Below, one piece after another: positions 25,199 to 31,605 of a DNA stretch of 31,605 nucleotides (its first letter is position 1; each line of letters starts with the position of its first letter). The position numbers and the translations under genes were made by a program. The stretch is taken from positions 1 to 31,605 of the forward strand of contig JBGSIF010000340.1 of assembly GCA_041742635.1 (NCBI GenBank), in the 5' to 3' direction. The notes below the pieces were generated by a model that worked only from the letters and a program-made list of their open reading frames with translations, ran no database searches and had not been told where the DNA came from. Source of the stretch: JTS-AC122 sp041742635 (GTDB lineage Bacteria > Planctomycetota > Phycisphaerae > Phycisphaerales > UBA1924).

Positions 25199-25447
25199 TC
25201 ACGATGGGGACTCCGGGTGCGATGGCGGCGGGGAGGTGTACGAGTGGTGAGTGGATGCGAGGCGACGCAGGAGCCAAGGCCATAACGCGGCGGCACCCGG
25301 CAAGACAAGTAGCCGGAAGGTCCAGTGCGAACCGATGGCGGAAGGATCGAGTCGGTTCATGCCGATGCAAACAAAGTACAGGGCGAAGATTATTCCAAGC
25401 AGCGAGTACGCCGCGAGCAAGTAGAGAATGATCAGAGCGATCGCCAT
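25199..25447 (-). CDS. Small two-TM membrane protein of the Rieske operon
   Basis: 82 residues. TM1 is about 3-27 (LIILYLLAAYSLLGIIFALYF) and TM2 about 45-60 (LVLPGAAALWPWLL). Between them lies CIGMNRLDPSAIGSHWTFR. The tail is Pro/Ser/His-rich. It is the first gene of the Rieske/ferric-reductase operon and lies 155 bases from the divergent transaldolase gene. The function is unknown; it may be a small subunit or assembly factor of the redox complex (inference). Confidence 0.6.
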   Translation of the reverse strand: MAIALIILYLLAAYSLLGIIFALYFVCIGMNRLDPSAIGSHWTFRLLVLPGAAALWPWLLRRLASTHHSYTSPPPSHPESPS

Positions 25448-25590
25448 ATGGAGTTCTCAGCGTGGAGGATGCGGGGAAGGTAGAAAACGAATCGTGAGTT
25501 GGGGTGATTTGTGCTGCTCGAATGGGGGCGGAGGCGGAGGATCTTGGCTGATAGCATTTGTGTACAACCAACGGCGTGGCTGGGTGCGAC

Positions 25591-25596
25591 TATTAT
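25591..25596 (+). promoter_or_regulatory. -10 box TATTAT of the transaldolase gene, predicted leaderless start
   Basis: TATTAT ends 6 nt before ATG 25603, so the first transcribed base would be at the start codon. GGAG (25598-25601) lies too close to the ATG to act as a normal Shine-Dalgarno sequence. The divergent region 25448-25602 also serves the minus-strand Rieske operon. Confidence 0.5.
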
Positions 25597-25602
25597 CGGA
25601 GT

Positions 25603-26253
25603 ATGGAACTCTACATCGATACCGCGAACCTGGACGAGATCAAAGAGGCCGCGTCGCTCGGGGTGCTCGACGGCGTGACAACCAACCCGTCGCTGATCGC
25701 GCGCGAGAAAAACACGACGTACGCGAAGCGGCTGGCGGAGATCTGCGAACTGGTCCGCGGGCCGGTGTCGGCGGAAGTGATCTCAACGGACTTTGACGGG
25801 ATGATGAAAGAAGGGCACACGCACGCCAAGATCGCGTCAAATATTGTCGTCAAACTGCCCTGCACGGTGGATGGGGTCAAGGCGTGCAAGGCGTTTAGCG
25901 ATGAAGGGATCAAGACGAACCTGACGCTGTGTTTCCAGCCGTTGCAGGCGTGGATGGTCGCCAAGGCGGGGGCGTTCCTGGTCAGCCCGTTCGTAGGGCG
26001 GCTGGACGATGTGGCCGAGGATGGGATGGTGCTGATCCATCAGATCCGGCAGTTGTACGACAACTACGGGTACAAGACCAAGATTCTCGCGGCGTCGATC
26101 CGGCATAGTAAGCACATGGTGGACTGTGCGCTGGCAGGTGCGGACGTGGCGACGGTGCCGTTCAGCGTCATCAAGGGGATGCTGAACCATCCGCTGACGG
26201 ATTCGGGGCTGAAGAAGTTTGTGGAGGATTACAAGAAGGCGTTCGGGGGGTGA
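25603..26253 (+). CDS. tal: Transaldolase, short TalC/FSA-type
   Basis: 216 residues, matching the short decameric transaldolase / fructose-6-phosphate aldolase family. MELYIDTANLDEIKEA starts the barrel, GVTTNPSLIARE follows, and the Schiff-base lysine is Lys84 in NIVVKLPCT. TNLTLCFQPLQAWMVAKAGA, VSPFVGRLDD and ILAASIRH complete the family signatures. It transfers dihydroxyacetone units between sugar phosphates in the pentose-phosphate pathway. Choosing between transaldolase and F6P aldolase needs active-site analysis; transaldolase is the commoner activity. It stands apart from the downstream RNase HII-like gene by 99 bases without an evident terminator. Confidence 0.93.
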   Translation: MELYIDTANLDEIKEAASLGVLDGVTTNPSLIAREKNTTYAKRLAEICELVRGPVSAEVISTDFDGMMKEGHTHAKIASNIVVKLPCTVDGVKACKAFSDEGIKTNLTLCFQPLQAWMVAKAGAFLVSPFVGRLDDVAEDGMVLIHQIRQLYDNYGYKTKILAASIRHSKHMVDCALAGADVATVPFSVIKGMLNHPLTDSGLKKFVEDYKKAFGG

Positions 26254-26352
26254 GGTATCCGCGGAGAGTGTGCCAACGGCTCATCGCGTGGCAGTGGCGG
26301 TGGGAGTTGTCAGTTGGTATTCGCGGGGCTGGTCGCGTCGTAGCGTGTGTGG

Positions 26353-27456
26353 ATGCCGCTGGTGATTGCGGGGATTGACGAAGCCGGGTATGGCCCCATG
26401 TTGGGTCCGCTGTGTGTTTCGATGGCGGTACTGAGGCTCGAAGAGTGGAGCCCCGGCGAGGTTGCACCGGACTTCTGGTCATTGCTTTCGACCGGGGTGT
26501 GCCGGAAGCCGGTTGATAAAGCCGGTCGCGTCGCGGTGGATGATTCTAAAAAACTAAAGGGGGCGAACAATCGTGTCGGTCGGCACCCGCTGGCGGACTT
26601 GGAGCGCGGGGTGCTGGCGTTTCTAAGCCAGCGGGGAGGGTGGCTGCGCGATGAAGAAGGAGGATTCCCAAGGTCAGACATCGAGTTGTTCGACGAGGTT
26701 GGGGCGATTCTGGAGCCACACGAGTGGTATTCGGGCACCCCGGTAACGTTGCCAGTGGGTTCGACGGTCGATCAAGTGAGTATCGCGGGGAACTTGGTGG
26801 GACGGTCGCTTGTGGCTGCGGGTGTGTCGGTCGTTGACATGCGGTGCCGATCGATCGGTGAGGCGGGCTTCAATCGGATCGTGCAGCGGACGGGGACGAA
26901 GTCCGCCGCGACGGGTGCGGGGGTGACGCGGCACCTGCGGACGTTGTGGAATGAGTGTGCGATGGTGGCCGAAACGTGCGAAGGTGAGGGGCGGGTGGTG
27001 TGCGACGCGCAGGGCGGTCGGACTGATTACAACGAGTATCTTGCGCGGGCGATACCCGGGTCGCGGGTAGTGACGCTGGAGCAGTCGGCGGCGCGAAGCC
27101 GGTATGTGGTCGAAGGGACCGAGGCGTGCGAGATCAGCGAACTGCACGGAGGGGGTGCGGAGGAAGAGGAGCGTGCCTCAGCAGGTCGAGTTCACTCGGC
27201 GGGCCGCGGCGCACGGGCGATGACAGTTACATTTATGCCCGAGGCGGATTCGACGCACTTGCCGGTGGCGCTCGCGTCGATGCTGGCCAAGTACACGCGG
27301 GAACTGATGATGGGGCGGTTCAACCGGTATTGGTCGTGTAGGCTGCCGGATGTGAAGCCGACGGCGGGGTATGCGCTGGACGCGAGGCGATGGCTGGGTG
27401 ATGTGGGTGATCGAGCGAGCAAGGCGGAGCGGGCGACGCTGGTGCGGCGGGCGTGA
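26353..27456 (+). CDS. Ribonuclease HII-like protein, enlarged
   Basis: 367 residues, against about 200 for ordinary RNase HII. Family signatures remain: AGIDEAGYGPMLGPL (Asp9, Glu10), VDDSKKLKG (Asp63, Asp64), VVCDAQGG (Asp218) and HLPVALASMLAKYTRELMM, which matches the AS.LAK..R helix of RNase HII. Such enzymes cut RNA in RNA-DNA hybrids or at single ribonucleotides. Extra segments (about 80-150 and 160-210) and an acidic loop (265-275) enlarge the fold. ATG 26353 is used; GTG 26347 is possible. No Shine-Dalgarno sequence is visible; TAGCGT lies 6 nt before the ATG. Activity is likely but not certain because the fourth carboxylate is not obvious. Confidence 0.75.
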   Translation: MPLVIAGIDEAGYGPMLGPLCVSMAVLRLEEWSPGEVAPDFWSLLSTGVCRKPVDKAGRVAVDDSKKLKGANNRVGRHPLADLERGVLAFLSQRGGWLRDEEGGFPRSDIELFDEVGAILEPHEWYSGTPVTLPVGSTVDQVSIAGNLVGRSLVAAGVSVVDMRCRSIGEAGFNRIVQRTGTKSAATGAGVTRHLRTLWNECAMVAETCEGEGRVVCDAQGGRTDYNEYLARAIPGSRVVTLEQSAARSRYVVEGTEACEISELHGGGAEEEERASAGRVHSAGRGARAMTVTFMPEADSTHLPVALASMLAKYTRELMMGRFNRYWSCRLPDVKPTAGYALDARRWLGDVGDRASKAERATLVRRA

Positions 27457-27561
27457 GTTGGGTTGAGGAGTGAAGGGGAGGAGGTGGCGTGTTAGGCGTT
27501 CGGCTTTAGGCGGTAGGCACTCGTCGCGGAGGGCGTAGAAGGTACCGAGTCGTTCAATGAA

Positions 27562-27588
27562 CAAAAAAACCGCCCGAAAAAGGGGCGG
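27562..27588 (-). terminator. Intrinsic terminator of rpsT
   Basis: On the minus strand the stem CCGCCC (27588-27583) and GGGCGG (27575-27570), with a 7-nt loop, is followed by TTTTTTTG. It lies 32 nt after the rpsT stop. Confidence 0.9.
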
Positions 27589-27619
27589 CGTGGGCTTGAA
27601 GGTGTATGCCGATGGGGGA

Positions 27620-27889
27620 TTAGGCGGCGGCTTTGGCCTTGAGGCGGGCGCTGAGGCGGCTTTTGCGCCGGGCGGCTTGATTTTTATGGATGACGCCACG
27701 CTGGGCGGTTTTGTCGATGACGGAGACGCACTTGGAGAAAGCGACTTGGGCGTCTTCTTTGGAGCCGTGGGCGATTTTTTCGAGGAACTCTTTCATCGAA
27801 TCACGCATGTCGCGCAGGCGCCAGCGGTTGCGGGCGCGGCGTTTTTCGTTCTGACGGACTCGTTTGCGTGACGAAATAGAGTTTGCCAT
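27620..27889 (-). CDS. rpsT: 30S ribosomal protein S20
   Basis: 89 residues, very basic, with the S20 pattern: MANSISSRKRVRQNEKRRAR at the start and IHKNQAARRKSRLSARLKA near the end. It binds 16S rRNA early in small-subunit assembly. ATG 27889 gives the usual family start and an AGGA 11 nt upstream; readings starting further up run into non-coding sequence. It forms a monocistronic unit with its own terminator. The 411 bases upstream separate it from the divergent DUF3467 gene. Confidence 0.95.
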   Translation of the reverse strand: MANSISSRKRVRQNEKRRARNRWRLRDMRDSMKEFLEKIAHGSKEDAQVAFSKCVSVIDKTAQRGVIHKNQAARRKSRLSARLKAKAAA

Positions 27890-28300
27890 GTCGAATACAA
27901 TCCTGATCGAACCCAACCGATGCACCAACGGACGCGGCAGGGTGCTACGTGCCGGGCGGTTTTGGGGGGACTCAAAGTATTGCCCACTCGGGCGCGGAAT
28001 CAAGGGGGCGTGGAAGTCAGGAAGTCACAAGAGAGTCAGCGAGATGGAGGTCGGGACGGGAGAAAACGCAAGATGCCAGAAGTGGGTGAGGTGTTTGATT
28101 GGAAATGGTGTGCAACCGGTAGGTCGGAGGAGCGAAGGGAATGCGGTCCAAGTGAATAGGGAACGCGACTTGGGAGACGATCCGTGCTACGCTCTTGGCC
28201 CGGCTGAGGCCGCCGAGCGGCGTGCCAAGAGGTGCGTCCACAGTCGAACAAACGTACCGGTACGCGCTGACCCACGAACTTCTTTGAATGGAGCATATCG
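27890..28300. other. Intergenic region between divergent rpsT and the DUF3467 gene
   Basis: 411 bases without a supported gene. It should hold the promoters of rpsT (minus) and the DUF3467 gene (plus). The only clear structure is the hairpin at 28192-28231. No tRNA cloverleaf and no repeats were seen. Confidence 0.6.
28192..28231 (+). promoter_or_regulatory. Stem-loop in the leader of the DUF3467 gene
   Basis: Perfect 8-bp arms CTCTTGGC (28192-28199) and GCCAAGAG (28224-28231) enclose a second small stem GCCGC-CGA-GCGGC. It lies about 70 nt before ATG 28301 and has no T-run, so it looks like a structured 5' leader or protein-binding RNA rather than a terminator. Confidence 0.5.
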
Positions 28301-28627
28301 ATGGCAGAGAACACCCCGAATCCCCCCCAGCAGCAAGTTCAACTCCGTATCGACGAGTCGCGTATGAATACGTCATACGCGAACACGATCCGAACATCGA
28401 CGACGGCGGAAGAAGTCGTTCTGGACTTTGGGATCAATCTTCCGATGCCGACGCCGGATAATCAGCCGGCGTTGATCTTCTCGGTGGGAAGCCGGGTGGT
28501 GATGAACTGGCGCGGCGCGAAGCGTCTGGCGATCAGCCTGGGGCAGATCATCCGGCAGTACGAAGAGCGCAACGGCGAGATCGTCCTGGAGCAGGGCAAC
28601 CGCGGCGGCCCCCGTTTGGCCGAGTAA
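28301..28627 (+). CDS. DUF3467 protein
   Basis: 108 residues: a polar start (PNPPQQQVQLRIDESRMN) and then the DUF3467 core TSYANTIRTSTTAEEVVLDFG, SRVVMNWRGAKRLAISL and GQIIRQYEERNG. The family is small, cytosolic and of unknown function. The start has GGAG 8 nt upstream and follows a structured leader. A terminator follows, so it is a single-gene unit. Confidence 0.9.
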   Translation: MAENTPNPPQQQVQLRIDESRMNTSYANTIRTSTTAEEVVLDFGINLPMPTPDNQPALIFSVGSRVVMNWRGAKRLAISLGQIIRQYEERNGEIVLEQGNRGGPRLAE

Positions 28628-28696
28628 GGTAGTTCCGATCAAAGTGAAACGAGGAGCGTTCATCCGCTCGCTCGGTATCTAGTTATGAGTTACACG

Positions 28697-28724
28697 AGCG
28701 ATACCGTAGCGGTGTCGCTTTTTT
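28697..28724 (+). terminator. Intrinsic terminator of the DUF3467 gene
   Basis: The stem AGCGATACCG / CGGTGTCGCT (one G-T pair) with a 3-nt loop is followed by TTTTTT, about 70 nt after the stop codon. Confidence 0.88.
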
Positions 28725-28863
28725 CGTTCCGATTCATTTGAAGGCTGGTGCGGTATGCAACGGGCCTCGCCGGGCGGATGTCAAGATGACGGAACGGGTG
28801 CGGGTGTGCGTCGTTGAGGACGAATGCGGCGGTGGTCAGAGTTGAGATTGAGAAGGGGATGGG

Positions 28864-28889
28864 ACCGGCATGACGGAAGCCGGTATACA
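28864..28889 (+). promoter_or_regulatory. Possible promoter/operator of the MoxR operon
   Basis: An inverted repeat ACCGGC (28864-28869) / GCCGGT (28879-28884) runs into a -10-like TATACA (28884-28889). A start near 28896 would leave a leader of about 26 nt carrying AAAGGGA before ATG 28922. No good -35 box is seen. Confidence 0.3.
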
Positions 28890-28921
28890 CGGAGAGCCAC
28901 CGAACTAAAGGGATCAGAGGT

Positions 28922-29938
28922 ATGCCGGAACCTGAGCGTGTGACAGAAGAGCAAATCAAGCAGTATTCGGAGCCGATCCGCGTGCTCGTCGATCGGGTGT
29001 CGAGTGTGATCGTTGGGCAGAAAGCGATGGTCGATGGCTTGCTGATCGGGTTGCTCACGGGTGGGCATGTGCTGATGGAAGGCGTGCCGGGTCTGGCCAA
29101 GACGCTGACGGTGAGCACGCTGGCGGCGGCGATCGACGCAACGTACAAGCGGATTCAGTTCACGCCGGATTTGTTGCCGGCGGACTTGGTGGGGACGCTG
29201 GTGTACAACCCGCGTGACGGGACGTTTGCGCCGAGGAAGGGGCCGGTGTTTGCGAGCATCGTTCTGGCCGACGAGATCAACCGAGCACCGGCGAAGGTAC
29301 AGAGCGCGCTGCTGGAAGCGATGCAGGAACGGCAAGTGACGATCGGCGACACGACGTACCCGCTGCCGGATCCGTTCCTGGTGCTGGCGACGCAGAACCC
29401 GATCGAGCAGGAGGGGACGTACCCGCTGCCGGAGGCGCAGGTGGACCGGTTCATGCTGAAGGTGCGGGTGGGGTATCCGACGAAGGTAGAAGAGCGGACA
29501 ATTCTGGACCGGATGGTGGTGCCGCAGTTGGTTCGATCGGCACCGGGGCGAGAGGGCGACGGGAGCGTGTCGGCGGTAATAACGATCGCAGACGTTCGAG
29601 CGGCGCGGGAGGCGGCCTCGCGGGTGTATCTGGATGAGAAGATCCGCGAGTACATAGTGAGTTTGGTGCAGGCGACCCGGACGCCGAAGGAATACAAGGT
29701 GGACGTGGAGGGGTTGATTCAGTTCGGGGGTTCGCCGCGTGCGACAATTTGTCTGGCGCAGGCGTCGAAGGCGCGGGCGTTTTTGGAGGGTCGGACGTAT
29801 GTGACGCCGCAGGACGTGAAGTCGGTGGGGATGGAAGTGCTTCGGCATCGGGTGATCGTGACGTACGAGGCCGAAGCGCAAGATGTCACGAGCGAGGAAG
29901 TGGTGAAGCAGATTCTGGAGCAGGTGCGGGTGCCGTGA
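28922..29938 (+). CDS. MoxR-family AAA+ ATPase
   Basis: 338 residues. MoxR proteins are cytosolic chaperone-like ATPases that help to assemble or activate membrane or exported complexes, usually with a DUF58/VWA partner. Walker A GVPGLAKT is at 54-61 and Walker B IVLADEINRAP at 113-123. ATQNPIEQEGTYPLPEAQVD is the MoxR signature, with sensor-1 Asn and the Arg finger region after it. The C-terminal lid (about 220-335) is helical. The next gene is the DUF58 gene, 20 bases on. Confidence 0.94.
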   Translation: MPEPERVTEEQIKQYSEPIRVLVDRVSSVIVGQKAMVDGLLIGLLTGGHVLMEGVPGLAKTLTVSTLAAAIDATYKRIQFTPDLLPADLVGTLVYNPRDGTFAPRKGPVFASIVLADEINRAPAKVQSALLEAMQERQVTIGDTTYPLPDPFLVLATQNPIEQEGTYPLPEAQVDRFMLKVRVGYPTKVEERTILDRMVVPQLVRSAPGREGDGSVSAVITIADVRAAREAASRVYLDEKIREYIVSLVQATRTPKEYKVDVEGLIQFGGSPRATICLAQASKARAFLEGRTYVTPQDVKSVGMEVLRHRVIVTYEAEAQDVTSEEVVKQILEQVRVP

Positions 29939-29958
29939 GAGATGGAGTAGTAGCGACG

Positions 29959-30873
29959 ATGACCCCACAGGAACTGATGCGAGAAGTACGGCGGCTACAG
30001 ATCACGGCGCGGCACGCTGTGACGGAGGTGTTCGCGGGTGAGTATTCCTCGGCGTTCAAAGGGCGCGGGATGGAGTTTGCCGATGTGAGGGAGTACGAGC
30101 CGGGCGACGATGTGCGGTTTATTGATTGGAACGTCACGGCGCGCACGGGGCGTCCGTTTATCAAGCGTTTCACGGAGGAGCGAGAACTGACGATCATGCT
30201 GGCGGTGGACATGAGCGCGTCGGGGGGGTTCGGGTCCGAAGGTGCCTCAAAGCGGCGAGTGGCGGCGGAGGTGTGCGCGATCATTGCGTTCGCCGCGCTG
30301 CGGAAGAACGATCGGGTGGGGTTGCTGATCTATACGGACGAGGTGGAGATGTATGTGCCGCCGGCGAAGGGGTCGCGGCATGTACTGCGGATCGCGCGGG
30401 AACTGCTGGGGTATCAGCCGGGGCGTCGGGGGACGAGTTTGAAGGTAGCCGCGGATCGGCTGGTACATGCGTTGAAGCGGCGTTCGGTGGTGTTTGTGGT
30501 GTCGGACTTTGTGTCAGCGCAGCGTGGCGCAATAAGCGCGGGCGATGCGATGCGTGGGCTTGCGGGGAAGCACGATACGACCGCGATCATTGTACAGGAT
30601 CGGCGGGAGCAGGCGTGGCCGGGCGTTGGGCTGATCGAACTTGAGGACGCGGAGACGGGGGAACGAAGGCTCGTGGACGCGGGGAGCGCGCGGGTACGGC
30701 GTGCGTTTGAGTCTGCGAGTGGAGAGCAACGGCGGGTACTCTTGGAGAGCCTCGCTCGGCGCGGTGTGGATTGTTTGACGGTCTCCACGCAACTGGGGAC
30801 GGATCGGCGGCCGTCATATGTACACGACCTGATGACGTTCTTCCGTCGGCGTGAGTTGAGGCGGAGCGCATGA
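29959..30873 (+). CDS. DUF58 protein with VWA-like fold
   Basis: 304 residues from ATG 29959. It carries the DUF58 signature GEYSSAFKGRGMEFADVREY, then EPGDDVRFIDWNVTARTG, and a VWA-like metal-ion site DMSASG in MLAVDMSASG. DUF58 proteins work with MoxR. The upstream gene ends 20 bases earlier and the downstream gene starts within its stop (ATGA at 30870-30873), so the three are one operon. Longer readings from 29749 run through the end of the MoxR gene and are disfavoured. Confidence 0.92.
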   Translation: MTPQELMREVRRLQITARHAVTEVFAGEYSSAFKGRGMEFADVREYEPGDDVRFIDWNVTARTGRPFIKRFTEERELTIMLAVDMSASGGFGSEGASKRRVAAEVCAIIAFAALRKNDRVGLLIYTDEVEMYVPPAKGSRHVLRIARELLGYQPGRRGTSLKVAADRLVHALKRRSVVFVVSDFVSAQRGAISAGDAMRGLAGKHDTTAIIVQDRREQAWPGVGLIELEDAETGERRLVDAGSARVRRAFESASGEQRRVLLESLARRGVDCLTVSTQLGTDRRPSYVHDLMTFFRRRELRRSA

Positions 30874-31605
30874 GGCTGGGCAAAGGCGAGTTCGGTCTCC
30901 GAGGCGGGCGTCTTGGATGCCTTTGGAGCGGGCTGTCAATAGGTTTGGGCGGCGGCCGGACGACGAGCCGTGCGTGGGCTGTGTTGACGCTGGGACTGTG
31001 CGTGTTCGTGGTGGTTCCCGCGGATGCACGTATCGATGATAAATTAGTCCGAGAATTCCCGGTTTGGAACGGCACCGGCGAGGCACGGTCGGCCCCGTTT
31101 GTTCGTGTCTCATTATCTGAGGAATCGATCACGTATGCGGAGCGACTTCGTCTGAGGCTTATCGTGGTTCATCGCGTGGGTGATCGAGTGAGTTGGCCGT
31201 CGATCTCGGGTTCGATGGGGAACTTGCGAGTCGTATCGATCAGTGAGCCTCGTCCTGTGATGCTGAGCGATCTTCCCGATGCGGCGCGGGAGCGGGGTGG
31301 CGGGATGTGGCTTGCCACAGAACGGAATGTGGTGCTGGAGCCGCAGATTGCGGAGGCCCACGAGTTGCCGGAGATGGAGTTTGTGGTGATGTCGAAAGAA
31401 GTGGGAGGCGGGCGGGTGTCGATACGGACCGGAGCGATTGTGGTGTGGGTTCGGAGTGTGCTGGATGAGCCGGCGGGGGTCGATCCCGGCTCGATGCGCG
31501 ATATCGTGGTCATCGAACCCGCCGACGGCGGCGAGCGGGCGATGTGGTTAGCCGGGGTGGGTGCGATTGGGGTGGCGACGCTCGGGTACGCAGCGGTGCG
31601 AGGTG
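30870..31605 (+). CDS. BatD-like exported membrane protein, partial, C-terminus beyond window
   Basis: The ATG overlaps the DUF58 stop and the frame stays open to the right edge (245 codons). An N-terminal Gly/Arg-rich stretch is followed by a signal/anchor (VLTLGLCVFVVVPADA, about 38-53). An extracytoplasmic beta-rich domain comes next (RVSLSEESITYAERLRLRLI, then VSIRTGAIVVWVRSVL), and a TM helix near the end (MWLAGVGAIGVATLGYAAV). This layout and position (MoxR, DUF58, then this) match BatD-like or DUF4381-region proteins of such operons. The assignment is by context, not by a clear motif. Confidence 0.65.
   Translation, partial: MRLGKGEFGLRGGRLGCLWSGLSIGLGGGRTTSRAWAVLTLGLCVFVVVPADARIDDKLVREFPVWNGTGEARSAPFVRVSLSEESITYAERLRLRLIVVHRVGDRVSWPSISGSMGNLRVVSISEPRPVMLSDLPDAARERGGGMWLATERNVVLEPQIAEAHELPEMEFVVMSKEVGGGRVSIRTGAIVVWVRSVLDEPAGVDPGSMRDIVVIEPADGGERAMWLAGVGAIGVATLGYAAVRG

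Noticed and set aside
25448..25602. Replication origin in the divergent spacer near the skew change
   Set aside because: Only one near-match to a DnaA box (TGTGTACAA at 25559-25567) and no box cluster or long AT-rich stretch; the skew change itself is kept as a finding.

Overview
The window looks like a chromosomal segment of a GC-rich, diderm (LPS-type outer membrane) bacterium of the Planctomycetota, most likely near the Phycisphaerae. This is inferred from four things: a giant exported protein with an N-terminal EPLEKRQLLFA motif (the planctomycete LEPR-type export region), several two-TM or zinc-ribbon and TlpA-like proteins of planctomycete style, LptE plus a TPR lipoprotein-assembly-like gene, and an mcsA-mcsB pair. 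No tRNA, rRNA, CRISPR array, insertion sequence or prophage was seen.

Left part (1-6000). The 5' part of a fabF gene runs off the left edge on the minus strand, followed by a lipoprotein. A minus-strand metal-handling-like set comes next: a Cys-rich secreted protein, an HMA-domain lipoprotein and an outer-membrane barrel, with a strong dyad in front of the HMA gene and a terminator after the barrel. On the plus strand are a free methionine-(R)-sulfoxide reductase and a membrane zinc-ribbon protein. The latter converges with a long TlpA/thioredoxin-like exported protein on the minus strand.

Middle (6000-18300). A gene-poor stretch with lower GC and a G-run repeat precedes a single 9.5-kb gene. 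It encodes a 3176-residue surface protein with beta-rich Gly/Asn/Ile repeats, PPC-like domains, DG..GT.DD loops and a C-terminal domain that resembles a metzincin whose HExxHxxGxxH site has lost every ligand. A perfect terminator follows, then mcsA and mcsB (protein arginine phosphorylation), overlapping by three bases.

Minus-strand block (18385-25447). Read in transcription order it holds two small membrane proteins, a ferric-reductase-like membrane protein fused to a Rieske domain, a conserved Cys-rich anchored protein, a DinB-fold protein, a TPR protein, LptE and FtsH. Many junctions are ATGA overlaps. Two members have no normal start codon where homology-like sequence begins.

Right part (25603-31605). 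A short transaldolase, an enlarged RNase HII-like protein, rpsT (minus, with terminator), a DUF3467 gene with a structured leader, and a MoxR-DUF58-BatD-like operon that runs off the right edge.

The plus strand changes from C-rich to G-rich near 22.9 kb regardless of gene direction, which is the signature of a replication origin or a rearrangement boundary. Several genes without a Shine-Dalgarno sequence have a TATTAT-like box 5-6 nt before the start codon, suggesting leaderless transcripts.
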